Shown in pieces: positions 1-8,063 of a DNA stretch of 55,158 bases. The translations under genes and the position numbers were made by a program. Source of the DNA: Victivallaceae bacterium (lineage in GTDB: Bacteria > Verrucomicrobiota > Lentisphaeria > Victivallales > Victivallaceae); assembly GCA_028691615.1 (NCBI GenBank), contig JAQUYX010000002.1, positions 1 through 55,158 on the forward strand, read 5' to 3'. The first letter of the stretch is position 1; each line of letters opens with the position of its first letter. The notes beneath the pieces were generated by a model. It had not been told where the DNA came from and ran no database searches. It was given only the letters and a program-made list of their open reading frames with translations.

Positions 1-90
1 CTGCCCTATGACATTGCGACGACCCAGCAAAAGATTCTTGCGGCCGGGCTGCCGGAGCGTCTGGCGCTGCGACTGGCCTCCGGCAACTGA
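1..90 (+). CDS. 3' end of an unidentified protein (partial)
   Basis: Frame 1 is open from the window edge to a TGA at 88-90 and encodes only the last 29 residues, rich in Leu and Ala (ending RLALRLASGN). The start lies outside the window. The piece is too short to assign to a family. It reads in the same direction as the secreted protein that starts 65 bases later, so the two could be cotranscribed. That these codons are real is inferred from the open frame and the good spacing to the next gene. Confidence 0.45.
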   Translation: MPYDIATTQQKILAAGLPERLALRLASGN

Positions 91-155
91 ATGAAAAACC
101 GGACGCGGGAAGTTTCTTCTGTGTCCGTTACAACGCGAAAAGGGGTGCTCCGATC

Positions 156-1052
156 ATGAAGAATTCTCTGTACGCACTGCTGTTTCTCCTTGTTCTGACC
201 GGCCCGCTGACGGCCTTCGGGCAGATTGCCATGAGTCTGAAAATGAATCAGCAGACCTACATGCTGTACGAGCACATCCATGCGCAGCTGGCCATGCGCA
301 ACGACAGCGGCCGTGCGATCGTCTTCGGGGAGGATCCGAAGTTGCGCGGGACGCTGGAGTTTCGGATTATGGACGTGCAGGGCCGGTTGATTGCGCTGTT
401 GCCGGGGCAGAAGCATTCGCTGACCGGAACGATTTTAAAGCCGGGGGAAACGAAGGTGATCTATTTCCCGCTGGATGCGATGTACCAGTTGAATCATACG
501 GGGCGTTTCCGGGCGACGGCGCGGGTCACGCATCCGCTCTTCAAGGGAGGTTTTGTTTCGGGGGAGCGGCCGTTTGAGATTGTCACGGGAATTGACGATT
601 GGAGCAGGACGGCGGGGGTTCCGGATTTTCTCATGCGCAATCCCGGCGGCAAAGTGGAGCATCGGACCTATCGGATCAAGACGATGACCGATCATGTTTA
701 CCGTTATTATTATATGGTATTGGATGATCCGCGCAAAGTGTACAGCACGCGGCGGCTGGGCAAAGTGTTCGGCAATGAGAAAGTGCGTGCGGATGTGGAT
801 TTATTTTCGAAGCTGCATGCGGTTGTGCCGATCGCGTCCAAGCTGGTGCGGTATATGGTGTTTGACATCAACGGGAAACTTGAGAGCAGCAAATACCTGC
901 GGGCGGGAAAGACCGTTCCGGTGTTGACGCGCGACCAGAAGACGGGTCGGGTTTTTGTGGTCGGTGGGGAGCCGGCGGTTCCGGGAGTGGATTATGAACT
1001 TCCACGTTCTCCGTCAAAAAGTTTTGAAGCCGAAGCGGACAAGATGCGTTGA
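156..1052 (+). CDS. secreted protein of unknown function, 298 aa
   Basis: The N-terminus is a clear signal peptide: Lys at position 3, a hydrophobic run at about 6-20 (LYALLFLLVLTG), and a likely cut near AFG-Q at 22-23. The exported part has alternating beta-type sequence with the phrases 'YEHIHAQLAMRNDSGRAIVF' and 'ILKPGETKVIYFPL', which resemble an immunoglobulin-like beta sandwich of the kind found in periplasmic or surface proteins. I recognise no catalytic motif. The ATG at 156 is chosen because the signal peptide begins there; the Shine-Dalgarno match (GGGG about 12 bases upstream) is weak. Function is unknown. Confidence 0.75.
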   Translation: MKNSLYALLFLLVLTGPLTAFGQIAMSLKMNQQTYMLYEHIHAQLAMRNDSGRAIVFGEDPKLRGTLEFRIMDVQGRLIALLPGQKHSLTGTILKPGETKVIYFPLDAMYQLNHTGRFRATARVTHPLFKGGFVSGERPFEIVTGIDDWSRTAGVPDFLMRNPGGKVEHRTYRIKTMTDHVYRYYYMVLDDPRKVYSTRRLGKVFGNEKVRADVDLFSKLHAVVPIASKLVRYMVFDINGKLESSKYLRAGKTVPVLTRDQKTGRVFVVGGEPAVPGVDYELPRSPSKSFEAEADKMR

Positions 1053-1206
1053 ATCCATTTACAACGGGCGGAATTTTTTCCCGGTCCGGAGTTTGATTCC
1101 GACGCAAAAACGCACTCAAAATCAACTATAATGTTTCAAAATGGATGGATTTTTTTAATTTTCGAAAAAAAATTGAAAAAAAGTCGGAAAAAAGAGGAAA
1201 TGGCTA

Positions 1207-1235
1207 TTGCATATTTCCGATACCCCTGCTAAAAT
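1207..1235 (+). promoter_or_regulatory. sigma70-type promoter of the pseudopilin gene
   Basis: A -35 box TTGCAT (1207-1212) and a -10 box TAAAAT (1230-1235) are separated by exactly 17 bases, and the -10 is preceded by TGC, an extended -10. The region just upstream (1140-1200) is very A/T rich with runs of A and T, like an UP element. Transcription would start near 1242 and leave a leader of about 80 bases before the ATG at 1321. Nothing else is visible in the 268-base gap 1053-1320. Confidence 0.7.
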
Positions 1236-1320
1236 ATACGTTAAGCACTGCGGAACTGTTGCCTGGAGTCATGAACACGACGGATTTCGCAGGTCAAAAT
1301 CAACCAAGGAGAAGTACAAA

Positions 1321-2088
1321 ATGAAAAAACGCGAGTTCACTCTTATTGAACTCCTCGTCGTGATCGCCATTATCGCGATTCTCGCCGGCATGCTGTTGCC
1401 CGCCCTGAACCAGGCTCGCGCCAAGGCCCGCGCCGTCAACTGCGTGTCCAACCAGAAGGGCAGCACCCTTCAGGCTCTGATCTACGCCGACGACTTCAAC
1501 GGCATGCTTCCGCTGGTTTCCAAGGGGTACACCCACAAGGACGGTCACAAAGTGAAGTCCTGGGCTGACTTCCTGATTTCCACGGGCAATATGGATGGTC
1601 AGGCCAAGACGACCGGATGCCCCTCCATGAACGCGAAACGCCGTGCGTCTTCTGATGAAGCCGATGAAGTGACTTTCACCTTCGGTACTTGGGGTGAAGC
1701 TGCAACTGTCAATGGTACTTACGGCACTCCCGCCGTCGACACCAAACCGTATGCCGCCAGCGTCATCGTCGAAGTCGCCTCCGGCAACAGCCGTTTCCTC
1801 AATACCGGCGCAGCCAAGTCCTCCGACAGCCTGGTCTATCTTCAGGACTCCATCAGCGGCGCCACTTCGGGAGCCGATCAGAGCTATTTCATCGATGGAA
1901 CTGCGCTGCAGAGCTATCGCCACAGCGCCCGTTGCAACACTGCGTTTGCCGACGGTCACGTGGATGCCCTCTCTCCGGAAGAGCTTGCCGGTCGTTTGAA
2001 GAGCAACTCCGACTACGGCGCCAGCTCCAACCTCGCCTCGTTCAAGTATGGCGACAAGAACAACGTCGAGAAGACTCAGACGATCTAA
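1321..2088 (+). CDS. type II pseudopilin-like protein with H-X9-DG motif, 255 aa
   Basis: The protein starts [20 protein letters not shown], the prepilin N-terminal methylation segment with the conserved Glu at mature position 5, followed by a long helix ending [16 protein letters not shown]. Near the C-terminus, [12 protein letters not shown] matches the H-X9-DG motif of the large planctomycete/Lentisphaera pseudopilin-like family. The residue before the predicted cut is Glu rather than the usual Gly. An AAGGAG at 1306-1311 sits nine bases before the ATG at 1321, which settles the start against an upstream in-frame TTG at 1207 that lies inside the promoter. The gene has its own promoter and terminator, which suggests strong monocistronic expression. 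The precise role of these numerous proteins is unknown. Confidence 0.9.
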   Translation: MKKREFTLIELLVVIAIIAILAGMLLPALNQARAKARAVNCVSNQKGSTLQALIYADDFNGMLPLVSKGYTHKDGHKVKSWADFLISTGNMDGQAKTTGCPSMNAKRRASSDEADEVTFTFGTWGEAATVNGTYGTPAVDTKPYAASVIVEVASGNSRFLNTGAAKSSDSLVYLQDSISGATSGADQSYFIDGTALQSYRHSARCNTAFADGHVDALSPEELAGRLKSNSDYGASSNLASFKYGDKNNVEKTQTI

Positions 2089-2146
2089 TCGGGATTCCCG
2101 ATGCTGCTGCGCCGGACTCCCGGCGGAGCAAGTCTGAGATAAATAA

Positions 2147-2186
2147 AACCATGGGATCTGTTTTCAGATCACCATGGTTTTTTTTG
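2147..2186 (+). terminator. Rho-independent terminator after the pseudopilin gene
   Basis: Stem AAACCATGG-GATCTG (2147-2160) pairs across a TTTT loop with CAGATC-A-CCATGGTTT (2165-2180), with a single unpaired A, and runs into a T tract ending at 2185. It lies about 60 bases after the stop codon. This is a textbook intrinsic terminator. Confidence 0.9.
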
Positions 2187-2261
2187 CCTCTGCATAGACC
2201 GCACGGCGGGAGATTCTGTCATGGGCATTCGCCCTGTTCTTGTATCCCTTTTGCAAGTTCG

Positions 2262-2295
2262 CATGGATCCAGTTGGCTTGCCAACTGGATCCATG
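2262..2295. repeat. perfect 16-base inverted repeat
   Basis: CATGGATCCAGTTGGC (2262-2277) and its exact complement (2280-2295) are separated only by TT. The flanks extend the symmetry imperfectly (CCCTTTTGCAAGT to the left, ACTTCAAAAAGG to the right), giving a potential hairpin of about 30 pairs. No T tract follows on either strand. It lies in the convergent gap between the pseudopilin terminator and the aldolase gene. It may be a dispersed palindrome or a cruciform site; function unknown. Confidence 0.7.
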
Positions 2296-2326
2296 TCACT
2301 TCAAAAAGGTTTGGAAAAGGAAGAGC

Positions 2327-2371
2327 GCGAGAAGGAAAAAACCGATCCAGCAAAAGGTTTTTCCGTCTCGC
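2327..2371. repeat. hairpin with GGAAAAAACC / GGTTTTTCC arms
   Basis: GCGAGAAGGAAAAAACC (2327-2343) can pair with GGTTTTTCC-G-TCTCGC (2356-2371) around a 12-base loop, with one bulge and one mismatch. On the minus strand it lies 26 bases beyond the stop of the aldolase gene, so it may end that transcript. The core resembles the GGGAAAAACC arms of the repeats flanking secY. Confidence 0.5.
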
Positions 2372-2396
2372 ATCGTGTGATGAATTCCCGACGAAT

Positions 2397-3314
2397 CTAT
2401 CGGATCGCAAGCGGGCAAATCTCCCGGTAATGCCGGATGAATTGCGTAATTTCATCATGATCCTCCATCGCGCGAGCGGGACGGGTCATGGCTGTACCGC
2501 AGAATCCGAGCAGGCTCAGTGCTTTTTTCAGTCCGGCGGCGACTCCGCAGCAAATGTTCTCACGGAATTGGTAGATGCTCTGGAGCGCCTCGATCTCGCG
2601 CTGCCACTTCGCGGCTTCCTCAGAATTTCCGGCGAGAATCGCTTTGCGCAGATTGACATAAAATTCCGGCGCGACGTTCGACCCGGAGTTCACCCCGCCG
2701 CAAGCGCCGGCGGCCACCGCTTTGCCCAGCAAGGTGTCCGGCCCCATCAGAACGGAAAAATCCTTGCGGTTTTTCAGCACGGAGACCACCTTTTCAAACG
2801 CGGCAAAATTCCCTGCGCTGTCCTTGTACCCGATCACGCCGGGCAGTTCGGCGATCTTCAGCAGCAATTCCGGAGCCATATCGATTTTGGTCATCGCGGG
2901 CATATTGTAAATGAAAATCGGCAAGGGCTGTTCCCGGCTCAGAATCCGAAAATATTCCAGCAGTTCCGCATCGTCCCCGGGAAGATAGCACAACGGCGCC
3001 GAAACGATCGCATCGGCTCCGTGGTTCGCGGCGAAGCGCGCCAGTTCCAGCGAATCCTCAAGCCCCGCCGATGACACGCCCACCAGAAGCGGAACCCGCC
3101 CGTTCACCGCACAGCGGGATGTTTCGATCATATCCTTGCGCACAAAATCCGGCAGCGCAGGCCCCTCGCCGGTAGTCCCGAGCACAAAGATTCCAGCGAT
3201 TCCGCGATCGATGAGAAAATTCTGGTGACGGATCACCCCGTCGCGATCCAGTTGCCCGTTGTCCTGCAGCATCGTGACCACCGGGGTTACGATTCCTTCC
3301 AAACGCTCTTTCAT
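2397..3314 (-). CDS. DapA/NanA-family aldolase (dihydrodipicolinate synthase family)
   Basis: A 305-residue (beta/alpha)8 class I aldolase or lyase. GTTGEG is at 46-51, the Tyr of IYNMPA is near 136 and the Schiff-base Lys of GYKDSAG is near 164. These spacings match N-acetylneuraminate lyase and dihydrodipicolinate synthase about equally. The family condenses or splits pyruvate with an aldehyde. A divergent LacI-type regulator shares its upstream region, which favours a catabolic sugar-acid or sialic-acid aldolase over lysine synthesis; that is inference. AAAGGATGAC precedes the ATG. The substrate cannot be read from the sequence. Confidence 0.85.
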   Translation of the reverse strand: MKERLEGIVTPVVTMLQDNGQLDRDGVIRHQNFLIDRGIAGIFVLGTTGEGPALPDFVRKDMIETSRCAVNGRVPLLVGVSSAGLEDSLELARFAANHGADAIVSAPLCYLPGDDAELLEYFRILSREQPLPIFIYNMPAMTKIDMAPELLLKIAELPGVIGYKDSAGNFAAFEKVVSVLKNRKDFSVLMGPDTLLGKAVAAGACGGVNSGSNVAPEFYVNLRKAILAGNSEEAAKWQREIEALQSIYQFRENICCGVAAGLKKALSLLGFCGTAMTRPARAMEDHDEITQFIRHYREICPLAIR

Positions 3315-3369
3315 TGCAATGTCATCCTTTCATCAAAATTTTGTTGCTGTCTCGATTGCCTCTGATATC

Positions 3370-3398
3370 ATTATGCCTCGATAAAATAAAAATGTCAA
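3370..3398 (-). promoter_or_regulatory. promoter of the aldolase gene
   Basis: Read on the minus strand, TTGACA (3393-3398) and CATAAT (3370-3375) are separated by 17 bases. That is a full consensus -35 and a five-of-six -10. Transcription would start about 50 bases before the aldolase ATG at 3314. Confidence 0.8.
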
Positions 3399-3428
3399 TA
3401 TTTTTCCGAAATTTTCATGCAACTTTTA

Positions 3429-3457
3429 TTGAAATGTTTCCGAAACGTTTCTATATT
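3429..3457 (+). promoter_or_regulatory. promoter of the LacI-type regulator gene with tandem operators
   Basis: On the plus strand, TTGAAA (3429-3434) and TATATT (3452-3457) are 17 bases apart. The spacer holds GAAATGTTTC (3431-3440) and the perfect palindrome GAAACGTTTC (3442-3451), whose centres are 11 bases, one helical turn, apart. GAAACGTTTC has the central CpG typical of LacI/GalR operators. Binding here would block the regulator's own promoter and lies about 35 bases behind the -35 of the divergent aldolase promoter. Confidence 0.75.
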
Positions 3458-3572
3458 ATGACAAAAATTCAGGCTTTTTTTGAGACAAAGGAAGGTGCGA
3501 CGCGAGTTTCCGGCAGTGTCGTCAGAAATACGGCACGATCATGCCCCGTGCCATCCACAACGAGAGGTCGTC

Positions 3573-4556
3573 ATGAAACTTACCGTTCGGCAGATCGCCA
3601 AAGAGACCGGCGTTTCCCCCGCCACCATTTCCCGCGTATTGAACGGACAGGAGGGCATCGGAGAGGCGACCCGGAACCGCATTTATGAGTTTTTGGAACA
3701 AAATCCGGGAGCCGTCCGGTCAAAAAAAACCAAGAGCAGGCGAAACATCGCCTTGCTCATGCCGCGCAATGTGCTCAATTCCAGAGTGTTCTTTGATAAA
3801 CTCAACAGCTTCCTCGCCCTTTTCAACCGTCGCTGGAATCTGCTGCTGCTCCCGCCGGACACCACCGCAGAAGAACTCGAACTGGCCCGAATCCGCAACG
3901 AGATTGCCGGACTGATCCTCTTCGGATTCCGCTGCCCGGAGCCTTCGCTGGCCGCCGTGATCGAACGTATTGCGCATGTCTGGGTCAACAGCCACAACAC
4001 CCCCGGTCAGGCGCCCTGCGTCCTGATGGGCAATGAACAGGCCGGCCGACTGGCCGCCCGCTATTTACTCGCCCGGAAATGCCGCCGCTGCGCCGCACTG
4101 GAAATCCCCGGGGAACATCCCGGATTCCCGGTCCGAATCGACGGTTTCCGGTACGAATTTTTTTCACAGAAGAAAGAGTGCACCATCCTGTCGCTCCAAA
4201 CTCCCATGCTCGAAACGCTCTCACTGCCGCAGCTCGACGAGATTTTTTCCTCTGCCGTACAGGATGGCAAATTCAACGGCTTCGACGGCATCTTCCTGCC
4301 TGAATCCTATCTGGCGCCGGGATTGCATCTGGCAATCCGGCGCTTTCGAACGGGCGAAAAGTTTCCAGAGTTGATCTCCTGCTCGGATTCGCCGGAACTG
4401 CTGGCCGGACTCTGGCCGCGCCCGGCGATCATCGGTCTCGGGGAAGAGCTGCTGGCCGAATATGCCTGCCGCGAACTCTTCCGCCGCATCGACGGCAACT
4501 TTGAACAGGATAAGCGAGCCTCCGTCTTCATCACGCCCCAGCTGCAGGAAGCGTGA
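3573..4556 (+). CDS. LacI/GalR-family transcriptional regulator
   Basis: A 327-residue protein. Residues 2-50 hold the LacI helix-turn-helix (LTVRQIAKETGVSPATISR) and the hinge (RVLNGQ), followed by a periplasmic-binding-like sensor domain of slightly reduced length and poor conservation. The start at 3573 places Met just before the helix-turn-helix and follows GAGAGG; the open frame continues upstream to 3480 but that part has no domain. It is divergent from the aldolase gene and has LacI-type palindromes in its own promoter, so autoregulation and control of the aldolase are likely. The inducer is unknown, perhaps the aldolase substrate. Confidence 0.88.
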   Translation: MKLTVRQIAKETGVSPATISRVLNGQEGIGEATRNRIYEFLEQNPGAVRSKKTKSRRNIALLMPRNVLNSRVFFDKLNSFLALFNRRWNLLLLPPDTTAEELELARIRNEIAGLILFGFRCPEPSLAAVIERIAHVWVNSHNTPGQAPCVLMGNEQAGRLAARYLLARKCRRCAALEIPGEHPGFPVRIDGFRYEFFSQKKECTILSLQTPMLETLSLPQLDEIFSSAVQDGKFNGFDGIFLPESYLAPGLHLAIRRFRTGEKFPELISCSDSPELLAGLWPRPAIIGLGEELLAEYACRELFRRIDGNFEQDKRASVFITPQLQEA

Positions 4557-4588
4557 AGTTTTTTCTGAGGGAAGCTCTGCCGCCCGCG

Positions 4589-5917
4589 TCAGCGGTGCTT
4601 GGCGATCCGTTCCGCGACGGATTTCTCGTAGGCGTCGAGGTCGTCAATCTGGATGGAGGCAACGGAGCTGAGCATCGCAGCTTCGGCAACCTTCCGCGCC
4701 ACATGCGGCACCACCCGCGGATCGAACGGCTTGGGAATCACATAGTCTTTGCCCAGCGGATTCGCCCGCGCAAACATGCCGGACGCCTCGTCCGCCGGAT
4801 ATGCTTTGGCCAGAACACTGCGGATTTCCGCCGGAATCGGGGAATCCGCCAGCTCCGCCAGCGCATGCGCCGCCGCGAGTTTCATCGCCTCATTGATGTC
4901 TTTGGCACGCACATCCAGCGCGCCGCGGAAAATCCCAGGGAAGCCCAGCACATTGTTGATCTGATTGGGGAAGTCCGTCCGCCCGGTTCCAACGACCGCC
5001 GCGCCCGCCGCAAGCGCTTCGTCCGGGAAAATCTCCGGAGTCGGATTGGCCATCGCAAAAATAATCGGGTCCTTCGCCATCGTGCGCACCATGTCGGCAG
5101 TCAGGCAGCCGGGTTTGGACAATCCCAGAAAAACATCCGCGCCGCGAACCGCCTCCGCCAGCGTCCGGCACTGCGTTTTCGCCGCAAAATTGCGTTTTTC
5201 AGCACTCAAGTCGGTGCGCCCTTCGTGAATCACGCCTTTGGAGTCGCACATCAGGAAGTTTTCCCGACGGGCGCCGCCGGTGATATAAAACTCGCTGCAG
5301 GAGATCCCCGCCGCGCCCGCGCCGTTCACCACAAAACGGCAATCTTCGATCTTTTTGCCCAGAATCCGAAGCGCATTGATGATCGCCGCCAGCGAAATGA
5401 TCGCCGTCCCGTGCTGGTCATCGTGGAAAACCGGAATCGACATGCGTTTCTTCAGCTCCTGTTCCACCCGGAAACAGGCGGGCGACCCGATGTCTTCCAG
5501 ATTGATGCCACCGAAGCACGGACCGAGCGTTTCGACCGCCGCAATCAATTTGTCCGCGTCCGTCCGCTGCTTGGCGTCAAAGACCTTCTCCAGACAAAGC
5601 GGCATCGCGTCGATGTCGGCAAAATGTTTGAAAAGCACGCATTTCCCTTCCATCACCGGAATGCCAGCGGCCGGGCCGATGTTGCCCAGCCCCAGCACCG
5701 CCGTACCGTCGCTGACCACCGCAACCATGTTGCCCTTGGCCGTGTACTGCCAGACCGTCTCGGGCTTCTCGGCAATCTCCAGACAGGGTTTTGCCACGCC
5801 CGGAGTGTAGGCCAGCGCCAACTCCTCCGCCGTCGCACAGCTCTTGGTCACTTCCAACGCGATTTTTCCCGGTATCGGCTCCGCATGATAGCGCAGCGCA
5901 CTTTCTTTCAGATCCAT
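4589..5917 (-). CDS. malic enzyme, short bacterial form
   Basis: The 442-residue protein decarboxylates malate to pyruvate with reduction of NAD or NADP. Recognised landmarks in order: YTPGVA, SDGTAVLGLGNIGP, FGGINLEDI, FHDDQHGTAI (metal and substrate site), VNGAGAAGI (Rossmann loop) and ANPTPE. It lacks the phosphotransacetylase-like C-terminal half of MaeB and so is the short type. The start at 5917 is preceded by GGAAGGAGT; an ATG nine bases upstream is in another frame. It is convergent with the regulator gene, with 32 bases between the stops. Cofactor choice cannot be told with confidence. Confidence 0.95.
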   Translation of the reverse strand: MDLKESALRYHAEPIPGKIALEVTKSCATAEELALAYTPGVAKPCLEIAEKPETVWQYTAKGNMVAVVSDGTAVLGLGNIGPAAGIPVMEGKCVLFKHFADIDAMPLCLEKVFDAKQRTDADKLIAAVETLGPCFGGINLEDIGSPACFRVEQELKKRMSIPVFHDDQHGTAIISLAAIINALRILGKKIEDCRFVVNGAGAAGISCSEFYITGGARRENFLMCDSKGVIHEGRTDLSAEKRNFAAKTQCRTLAEAVRGADVFLGLSKPGCLTADMVRTMAKDPIIFAMANPTPEIFPDEALAAGAAVVGTGRTDFPNQINNVLGFPGIFRGALDVRAKDINEAMKLAAAHALAELADSPIPAEIRSVLAKAYPADEASGMFARANPLGKDYVIPKPFDPRVVPHVARKVAEAAMLSSVASIQIDDLDAYEKSVAERIAKHR

Positions 5918-5962
5918 TTTCCATGACTCCTTCCTCTATGAGTTTCTTCATGACACGTTTAT

Positions 5963-5991
5963 AATATAAACGCTCGAATGATGTTTTGCAA
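5963..5991 (-). promoter_or_regulatory. promoter of the malic enzyme gene
   Basis: On the minus strand, TTGCAA (5986-5991) and TATATT (5963-5968) are 17 bases apart, about 45 bases upstream of the ATG. It is the exact recurring promoter form of this window. Confidence 0.75.
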
Positions 5992-6045
5992 TGTGTTTAC
6001 ATATAATAAATACATGAGAGAACATGCATTTTTCCACTCTTCCAC

Positions 6046-6073
6046 TTGCAAAGCACCGGAAGTTGAGTATATT
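6046..6073 (+). promoter_or_regulatory. promoter of the amidohydrolase gene
   Basis: TTGCAA (6046-6051) and TATATT (6068-6073) with a 16-base spacer. Transcription would start about 100 bases upstream of the ATG at 6177. A TATAAT at 6002-6007 has no good -35 partner. Confidence 0.6.
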
Positions 6074-6176
6074 CCAATCGCCGGGACGCGAGAAATCGAT
6101 CTTGACGCAAGGAAAGCAAAAAATTTGCAGCAAGGAATGCGGAACCCGACGGAAGTTTTTTTTGAGGGCGAAGAAA

Positions 6177-7640
6177 ATGAAACGACTCTTCTACAACTGC
6201 ACCATCGTCGACGGCACCGGAAAAAATCCTCCGTACCGGGGGGAACTTCTCGCCGATGATCTCAAGATCCTCTCCGTCGGGATGGAAAATTCTTTTGCAC
6301 ACGAGAATGCCCGGCGCATCGACTGCGGCGGACAGCTGCTCGCGCCCGCTTTCATCGACGCCCACGGCCATTCCGATCTCTCCGCGCTGGCCGCCCCGGA
6401 GTGTTTTGCCCGGCGTTCGCAGGGATTCGCCACGGAAATCTGCGGCAACTGCGGGCTTTCCGCCTTCCCGGTGACCTCGCGCAACCGGGAGCATCTGCAA
6501 GAATTATACGCCGCCTACGGTGTCGAAATCAACTGGAGCGAATGCGCCGAATACCGCAAACTCCTCCAGCAATGCGCCATTGAGCTGATTCCGCTCTCCG
6601 GGTACAACACGCTGCGCGCGGCGGTTCTCGGCTACGGCGACGTTCCCGCAACTGCGGCGGACGCGAGACTCGAAGCGACCTTACTCTCGGCGGCATTCGA
6701 CCACGGTTCGCCGGGACTGTCGCTCGGACTGCTCTACGTGCCGGGGTGTTTTGCCAAACGCGAAGAGCTGCTGCCGGTTCTGCGCACCGTCGCCAAATAC
6801 GACCGCGTGCTGACCTGCCATCTGCGCAGCGAAGGCGATCGGATTCTCGAAGCGCTGGACGAATTTTTCGCTCTGGCGCTCGACGCGGGGATTGAAAAAG
6901 TTCATATCAGCCATCTCAAGCTGGCCGGAAAGCGCAACTGGGACAAGGCGGAAGCCCTTCTGGCAAAGATCGCCGATGCCCAAACCCGCCTCCGCGTCAC
7001 CGCCGACGCCTATCCCTACACGGAATCGATGACCGATCTGGGCGTGATTGTCCCGGAGGCGTTCGGCGTATTCGACAACGCCACGCTCGGAACCCTTCTC
7101 CAGTCGCAGGAGAACCGGGAAAAACTTGCCGCCATGCTGCAAAGCAGCCGGGGCGAAGACGCCTCGCCCATCCGCCTTCTGGATGGGGAATTCTCTGGAG
7201 AGATGCTGACCGACGCGGCCGCGCGGAACCACCGCGACCCATGGATTTTCGCCGCGGAACTTCTTGCGCAAGCGCCCAATTCCCGCGCCTCTTTCGCCGG
7301 GATCAGCGAAGAACGCATGGAGGAATTTCTGGCGCTCGATTACGTGTGCGTCGGGACGGACGAATCCAGCCGCCCTGCGGACGGCACTCTGGGGTGGAGC
7401 CATCCGCGCAACTATGGAACCGCACCGGAGTTTTTCCGGCGGCTCGCAGCGCAAAAACTCCCCATCGAGCAGATCATCTGGAAAATGACCGGCCTTCCGG
7501 CACAGATCTTCGGACTTTCCGATCGCGGCGTACTCGCCCCGGGAAAGAAGGCTGACGTGGTGCGGATCGACCCATCCGGTTTCCATTCGGAGGCGACCTG
7601 GACCAATCCGCATCGCCCCGCAAAGGGCGTCACGCTTTAG
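6177..7640 (+). CDS. N-acyl-D-amino-acid deacylase-type amidohydrolase
   Basis: A 487-residue member of the amidohydrolase superfamily. The N-terminal small beta domain is followed by AFIDAHGHSDL (metal-binding HxH near 63-65), ICGNCGLS (the Cys metal ligand typical of D-aminoacylases), CHLRSEG, HISHLK, and near the C-terminus GTDESSRPADG and HPRNYGT, all at the order known for D-aminoacylase. It would release D-amino acids, or act on related D-configured dipeptides, in the cytoplasm; there is no signal peptide. The ATG at 6177 is chosen because homology starts there and GAGGGCG precedes it; the frame is open further upstream through the promoter region. Its last four bases overlap the convergent gene. 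Confidence 0.85.
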   Translation: MKRLFYNCTIVDGTGKNPPYRGELLADDLKILSVGMENSFAHENARRIDCGGQLLAPAFIDAHGHSDLSALAAPECFARRSQGFATEICGNCGLSAFPVTSRNREHLQELYAAYGVEINWSECAEYRKLLQQCAIELIPLSGYNTLRAAVLGYGDVPATAADARLEATLLSAAFDHGSPGLSLGLLYVPGCFAKREELLPVLRTVAKYDRVLTCHLRSEGDRILEALDEFFALALDAGIEKVHISHLKLAGKRNWDKAEALLAKIADAQTRLRVTADAYPYTESMTDLGVIVPEAFGVFDNATLGTLLQSQENREKLAAMLQSSRGEDASPIRLLDGEFSGEMLTDAAARNHRDPWIFAAELLAQAPNSRASFAGISEERMEEFLALDYVCVGTDESSRPADGTLGWSHPRNYGTAPEFFRRLAAQKLPIEQIIWKMTGLPAQIFGLSDRGVLAPGKKADVVRIDPSGFHSEATWTNPHRPAKGVTL

Positions 7641-8017
7641 TTCGCGGAAGAGGAGTCGTTATCCCCTCCTGCGGGGGAGGACGGATTTCTGCGTGCGGCT
7701 TTCAGAGGAAAGCTCAGAAACTGCGCAATCAGCATCAGTACGCCAAGCAGAACCACAAGAATCGGCACTTCCCAACTGACGGAGAGTTTGCCCGTCTGCC
7801 GGAAGATCGAAAGGATGGTTCCCAGCATCAGAAACATGCCGCTGACAAAGGCGAACCGCCCCGGCTTCGTCCCCAGCAGGATCGACGCCCCCGCCAGAAA
7901 GAAAACACTCGTCCACACCCAATCGACACCGGGAATGAAATTGCCCTGATTCAAGAGCCACGCGGTTCCGATCAGAATGATCAGAAGCGGAGCCAGAAGG
8001 TTTTTTCTTTTTTGCAT
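7637..8017 (-). CDS. small four-helix membrane protein, 126 aa
   Basis: Four hydrophobic helices at roughly 8-24, 33-48, 53-70 and 83-105 are separated by short loops, and the tail is polar with acidic and Ser residues. The layout resembles the LiaI/LiaF-type transmembrane domain found in small envelope-stress proteins, but I see no certain signature. It begins 46 bases after metY, with AGGATTTTCC on the minus strand before the ATG, so it is probably cotranscribed with metY. Function unknown. Confidence 0.7.
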   Translation of the reverse strand: MQKRKNLLAPLLIILIGTAWLLNQGNFIPGVDWVWTSVFFLAGASILLGTKPGRFAFVSGMFLMLGTILSIFRQTGKLSVSWEVPILVVLLGVLMLIAQFLSFPLKAARRNPSSPAGGDNDSSSAN

Positions 8018-8063
8018 GAGAGGAAAATCCTTTCCGGTGCGGAGATGCTTTATTCAGAATCGG

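Noticed and set aside
1932-3074. Plus-strand frame of 380 codons across the pseudopilin end, terminator and aldolase gene
   Set aside because: It crosses a terminator and two real genes; it is open by base composition only.
4553-5926. Long plus-strand open frame opposite the malic enzyme
   Set aside because: It is the exact shadow of a strongly conserved gene on the other strand, Arg/His rich and with no domain or ribosome site.
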